From assembly GCA_002343455.1 (NCBI GenBank), contig DDSR01000023.1, positions 1 to 8,643 on the forward strand: 8,643 nt of DNA. The letters run 5' to 3'. The position numbers were made by a program, and so were the translations under genes. Shown here one piece after another: positions 5,715 to 8,643 of the stretch (positions within the stretch are counted from its first letter, which is position 1; the number at the start of each line of letters is the position of its first letter). This DNA is from Deltaproteobacteria bacterium UBA2385 (GTDB lineage Bacteria; Myxococcota_A; UBA796; UBA2385). Below the pieces are notes generated by a model that ran no database searches, was not told the DNA's origin, and saw nothing but the letters and a program-made list of their open reading frames with translations.

Positions 5715-6470
5715 ACGCCTAGTCGCGCGGCGCCCCGAGGCCGCCGCGGAGGCCGCCGCGCCTGCCCCGAGGCCGACCAGCAGCCAGACCTGCCAGGTGA
5801 TCGCCGGCGGGACGACGAAGCGGTAGTAGCTGCTGTCGGGCAGGAGCCGGGCGCCGACGTAGGCGGCGAGGCGGTCGATCCCGCCCGACACCGCGATCGG
5901 CCGCCCGCAGAGGGCCTGCGAGGCCGTGACCACCAGCCCGAGCCCGACGCCGGCCAGGGCAGGAGGCCAGCCCGGGGCGCGCAGGGCGGCGAGGAGAGCC
6001 GCGGGGGAGGTCCGGGTGACCAGCAGGACGATCCAGGCCCCCAGCGCCAGCGCGAGGACGAGCAAGGCCTGATCAGCACCGGAGGGGCCCTCGGCCAGGA
6101 CCGGCGCCGCGATCGGGGGAGGATCCGGATCGTCGGTCTGGGAGGTGAGCAGCGGCAGCCAGGCCGCCACGCGGCTCGGCCCATCGTCGTGGCAGCCCCC
6201 GCAGCTCGCCGCAGGGTCGGCCAGCGGCGCGCGCAGACCCCGGTGGGCCCCCTCGTCCATGGCCTCGCGGTCCCCGCCGTGACAGCCGACACACAGATCG
6301 GCGTAGGCGTGCGCGGTGTGCCAGGGACTGGCGTCCTGGCTGGGCGGTCGCTCACTGTTCTCGTGACAGATCGTGCAAGAGGAGGCGTTGGACGGGCACT
6401 GGGCGCGCGCGGCCCCGGGCGCGGCGAGGGCCAGCGCGAGGAGCCTGGCGACGGCCCAACGGGCGCTCAC
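5715..6470 (-). CDS. Triheme cytochrome c fused to a YeeE/YedE-like membrane half-domain; true stop missing
   Basis: The GTG at 6470 has a strong AAGGAG Shine-Dalgarno (6481-6476, 5-base spacer) and overlaps the arsA stop as GTGA. Residues 1-23 are a signal peptide (cut ARA|Q). Three heme c motifs follow: C32-TI-CH36, C60-VG-CH64 and C90-GG-CH94. His51, His54 and His76 are possible sixth ligands. After a Pro/Asp linker come hydrophobic segments at about 134-152, 170-187 and 225-245. Between them lies GRPIAVSGGIDRLAAYVGARL, and then ITWQVWLLVGLGAGAAASAAASGR. That arrangement resembles one repeat of YeeE/YedE (PF04143) sulfur-compound transporters, which normally have two. Cys188 lies at the substrate-loop position. 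Recognisable protein ends near residue 252. The frame has no stop there and stays open to a TGA at 4899, overlapping the next gene, so a frameshift or sequence error near 5720-5740 is likely. The YedE assignment is moderately sure, the cytochrome part very sure. Confidence 0.72.
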
Positions 6471-8227
6471 CCGCTCTCCTTCGGCGAGGACTCCTCGGCC
6501 TGCAGCAGGTCGAGCCGCTGCCCCTCCCGCTGCGGCAGCCAGGGCACCAGCACCGCCGGCAGCCCCAGCCCGGCCACCTCGGCCAGCCAGGGGGCCTCGT
6601 GGGCCCGGCGGCTGATCAGGACCGGATCGCGCACGGTCAGCGGCGTCAACGACTGGTTCACCACCCAGGCGAAGGGCCGGATGCCAGCGCGCTCCAGGTC
6701 TCGCTGCAGCGCCCGGGCCTCGTGTACCGGCGTCGCCTCGGGCAGGGTGACCAGCAGCACCTTGGCAAAGGTCGGATCGCGCAGCCGAGGCAGCAGGGCC
6801 CGCACCTCCGGCGGCGCCTCGCCGGCCTTCTTGAGCACCTCGCGGTGGTAGCTCTCGGCGGCGTCGAGCAGCAGCAGCGTGTGGCCCGAGGGGGCGGTGT
6901 CCAGCACGACGAAGCCGGTCTCCGCCTGCGCGACCGTGCGGGCGAAGGCCCGGAAGACGGCGATCTCCTCGGTGCAGGGCGAGCGCAGATCTTCCTCCAG
7001 CAGGGCGCGGGCGGCCTCGTCGAGGCCCGCACCGGCGGTGGCGAGCACCTCCTCGCTGTAGGCGCGGGTCTCCCGCTCCGGGTCGATGCGGCTGACCGTG
7101 ATGCCCTCCACCGCAGCCCCCAGGGCCTCGGCGACGTGCGCGGCCGGGTCGGTGGTGCTCAGATGCACGGCGTGGCCGCGGCGGGCGACCGCCACGGCGA
7201 GCGAGACGGCCACGCTGGTCTTGCCGACCCCGCCCTTGCCCATCGTGAAGATGACCCCTCTCCCGCTCGCCTCGAGCGCGTCGAGCAGCGAGTCCAGGGG
7301 CGGCAGCTCGGGGGCGGCGAACGCCGGAAGCGCCGGCGCCTCGCCCGCGCGGCCCGACAGCGCGCGGAGGGTGCCCAGGCCCACCAGGCCAAAGGGCAAC
7401 AGGGGAACCTCGGATCGGGGGAGGGCGGCGAGGCCGGCGGGCATCCGTTCCAGCGCGGCGGACCCTCGCTGCTCGATTTGCAGGGCCACCGGATCGCCGC
7501 GCTCGGACGCGGTGAAGACCCCGTTGACCACCAGCCGCTGCCGGTTGATGCCCAGCTCGGCGAGCTCCCGCCGGGTGCGCTCGGCCTCGCGGAGGGCGGC
7601 GGGCTCGGGCCGGGTGACGAGCACGAGTACGGTGCGCGCGGCGTCGGCGAGGGCGGCGCGGGCGGCGGCGTACAGAGAGCGCTGGGCCTCCAGGCCGGCC
7701 AGCGGGCCCAGGCAGGAGGTGCCGCCGACGTTGCTGTCGAGGAAGCCCGACCAGGCGGTGGGCAGCTCCAGCAGCCGCAGGGTGTGGCCAGTGGGGGCGG
7801 TGTCGAAGACGACGTGGTCGTAGCCCTCGGTGGCCGAGGGCTGGCCGAGCAGGGCCGCGAACTCGTCGAAGGCGGCGATCTCGACCGTGCAGGCCCCGGA
7901 GACCTGCTCCTCGATCGAGCGCAGGGCCGCGGCGGGCAGCACGCCCCGGTAGGGCCCGACCGCCCGCTCCCGGTAGGCGCGCGCCGCCTCCTCGGGGTTG
8001 ACGTTCATCGCGAACAGTCCGGGCGCCTCGGGCACGGGCCGAGGGGCGTTTCCCAGGGCCACGCCGAGCACCTCGTCGAGGTTGCTGGCGGGATCGGTGC
8101 TGACGAGCAGGACGCGGCGCCCCTGCTCGGCCAGGGCGAGCGCCGTGGCGCTGGAGACCGAGGTCTTGCCGACCCCGCCCTTGCCCGTGAAGAAGAGGAA
8201 GCGCGAGGCCTCCTCGGTCAGCAGCAT
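6467..8227 (-). CDS. arsA: Arsenite-stimulated ATPase ArsA (two-domain)
   Basis: A 586-aa cytosolic ATPase of the ArsA/GET3 family. In classical systems it powers As(III)/Sb(III) extrusion through the membrane protein ArsB, taking metalloid from ArsD. Both halves are complete: P-loops GKGGVGKTS at 15-23 and 330-338, with switch sequences DTAPTGHTL (142-150) and DTAPSGHTL (442-450). The metalloid-binding cysteines occur where E. coli R773 ArsA has them: Cys113 (GACTVE), Cys172 (TSCLGP) and Cys418 (SPCTEE, the equivalent of Cys422). The length matches the family (about 583 aa). The ATG at 8227 lies inside the end of arsD, a 10-base overlap that implies translational coupling. The stop overlaps the GTG of the cytochrome/YedE gene, so the ATPase and that membrane protein should be made together. 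No ArsB or Acr3 gene is in view. Confidence 0.97.
   Translation of the reverse strand: MLLTEEASRFLFFTGKGGVGKTSVSSATALALAEQGRRVLLVSTDPASNLDEVLGVALGNAPRPVPEAPGLFAMNVNPEEAARAYRERAVGPYRGVLPAAALRSIEEQVSGACTVEIAAFDEFAALLGQPSATEGYDHVVFDTAPTGHTLRLLELPTAWSGFLDSNVGGTSCLGPLAGLEAQRSLYAAARAALADAARTVLVLVTRPEPAALREAERTRRELAELGINRQRLVVNGVFTASERGDPVALQIEQRGSAALERMPAGLAALPRSEVPLLPFGLVGLGTLRALSGRAGEAPALPAFAAPELPPLDSLLDALEASGRGVIFTMGKGGVGKTSVAVSLAVAVARRGHAVHLSTTDPAAHVAEALGAAVEGITVSRIDPERETRAYSEEVLATAGAGLDEAARALLEEDLRSPCTEEIAVFRAFARTVAQAETGFVVLDTAPSGHTLLLLDAAESYHREVLKKAGEAPPEVRALLPRLRDPTFAKVLLVTLPEATPVHEARALQRDLERAGIRPFAWVVNQSLTPLTVRDPVLISRRAHEAPWLAEVAGLGLPAVLVPWLPQREGQRLDLLQAEESSPKESG
6476..6481 (-). promoter_or_regulatory. 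Shine-Dalgarno of the cytochrome/YedE gene inside arsA
   Basis: AAGGAG on the minus strand lies 5 bases before the GTG at 6470 and within the last codons of arsA. Together with the GTGA overlap it fixes the start of the cytochrome gene and shows designed coupling to arsA. Confidence 0.75.
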
Positions 8228-8553
8228 GACGCCTTCGGCGCGGCCTCGTCGAGCGGCAGGCCGAGCAGCTTCGCGAGCGCCTCACGGCTGGGGTAGTGCC
8301 CGATCGCGACGGTGGCTGTGTCGAGGCGCACCATCGGCAGTGCGCTTTCGCCCATGACCTCCAACGCCTCCCGTACGGCCGGCTCGACGAAGGCGCCCGG
8401 CTGCTGGGCGAGGTTGAAGCGCTCGACCGGGACGCCCTTGGAGACCAGCCAGGCGGCGTCGGCGGCGAAGCGGGCCAGCTCGGGGTCCACGGAGGTCCCG
8501 CAGACGCCGGTCGAGCAGCACAGAGCGGGGTCGTACACGCGCAGGGTCTTCAT
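8218..8553 (-). CDS. arsD: Arsenic metallochaperone ArsD
   Basis: A 111-aa cytosolic ArsD, which binds As(III)/Sb(III), passes it to ArsA and raises ArsA's affinity for metalloid. It can also act as a weak trans-acting regulator. The three functional cysteines are at the canonical positions, Cys12, Cys13 and Cys18 (ALCCSTGVC). A C-terminal vicinal pair Cys110-Cys111 ends the protein, as in plasmid R773-type ArsD. The thioredoxin-like core is intact: FNLAQQPGAFVEPAVREAL, then LPMVRLDTATVAIGHYPSREALAKLLGL. The length is normal (about 120 aa in R773). The ATG at 8553 has GGAG with a 5-base spacer. It overlaps arsA by 10 bases. This is the first gene of the operon within the window; arsR or a permease may lie beyond the right edge. 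Confidence 0.97.
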   Translation of the reverse strand: MKTLRVYDPALCCSTGVCGTSVDPELARFAADAAWLVSKGVPVERFNLAQQPGAFVEPAVREALEVMGESALPMVRLDTATVAIGHYPSREALAKLLGLPLDEAAPKASCC

Positions 8554-8575
8554 GGTCTCTCCCGGGGAGGGGTCG

Positions 8576-8592
8576 GCTTCAACTCATGAAGC
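8576..8592. promoter_or_regulatory. Candidate operator upstream of arsD
   Basis: GCTTCAACTCATGAAGC has perfect 6-bp arms (GCTTCA/TGAAGC) around a 5-base spacer and lies 22 bases before the arsD start codon. A TTCAA..TGAA dyad resembles sites bound by ArsR/SmtB winged-helix repressors, so metalloid-relieved repression is a reasonable inference. The surrounding 8554-8643 does not look coding: its only long open minus-strand frames use many A/T-ending codons, unlike the genes here. In one frame the extreme right edge reads GYVE followed by a TAG at 8629-8627, which could be the end of an upstream gene, but too little is visible to call it. Confidence 0.42.
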
Positions 8593-8643
8593 AAGAGCCG
8601 GGCCAACCGCTCCTCGCCTCCGCTCGCTACTCCACGTACCCCA

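Noticed and set aside
6599..8296. Long plus-strand open frame (565 codons)
   Set aside because: It is antisense to arsA, whose motifs are unmistakable; the frame is open only because of GC bias.
8550..8643. Minus-strand partial frame ending in a TGA that overlaps the arsD start (ATGA)
   Set aside because: The tail (ending ERLARLLLHELKPTPPRERP) is plausible as protein, but about a third of its codons end in A or T, unlike the neighbours. The stretch also holds the arsD Shine-Dalgarno and a dyad, so a noncoding leader is preferred.

Overview
The window is strongly GC-rich, with codon third positions almost all G or C. Every gene I can support lies on the minus strand, so the reading order runs from the right end of the window to the left. 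The mix of an ExbD-like protein with a bulky periplasmic domain, a secreted Ig/propeller-like protein, a multiheme cytochrome fusion and a large sulfotransferase suggests a deltaproteobacterial or Myxococcota-type Gram-negative. This is inference; no rRNA or other taxonomic marker is present.

Right part (8643 to about 3640): an arsenic-handling operon with an unusual extension. arsD (As(III) metallochaperone) overlaps arsA (two-domain As(III)-stimulated ATPase) by 10 nt. arsA is joined by a GTGA stop/start overlap and a strong Shine-Dalgarno to a secreted triheme c-type cytochrome fused to a membrane segment resembling half of a YeeE/YedE transporter. A secreted, repeat-rich 643-aa protein follows. 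No ArsB or Acr3 efflux permease is visible. The cytochrome/YedE reading frame has no stop codon where the protein should end (near 5715). It runs on into the next gene in another frame, next to a TAG that a single-base indel would bring into frame.

Middle (3640 to 2300): a lone ExbD/TolR-like gene whose usual proton-carrying transmembrane Asp is Asn, preceded by a bulged 11-bp inverted repeat. Next is a decayed remnant of an AlbA_2/RecG-C-type ATP-binding protein: the AlbA_2 core is readable without a start codon, and an AHRDY motif of the lost ATPase part sits in another frame. A GC-rich hairpin follows.

Left part (2302 to 1): a PAPS-type sulfotransferase followed 24 nt later by a DUF808 (YedI-like) membrane protein, probably one transcript. 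At the edge is the N-terminus of a lipoprotein, with a short direct repeat around a T8 tract just upstream. I saw no tRNA, rRNA, CRISPR array or insertion sequence. All long plus-strand reading frames appear to be antisense shadows.
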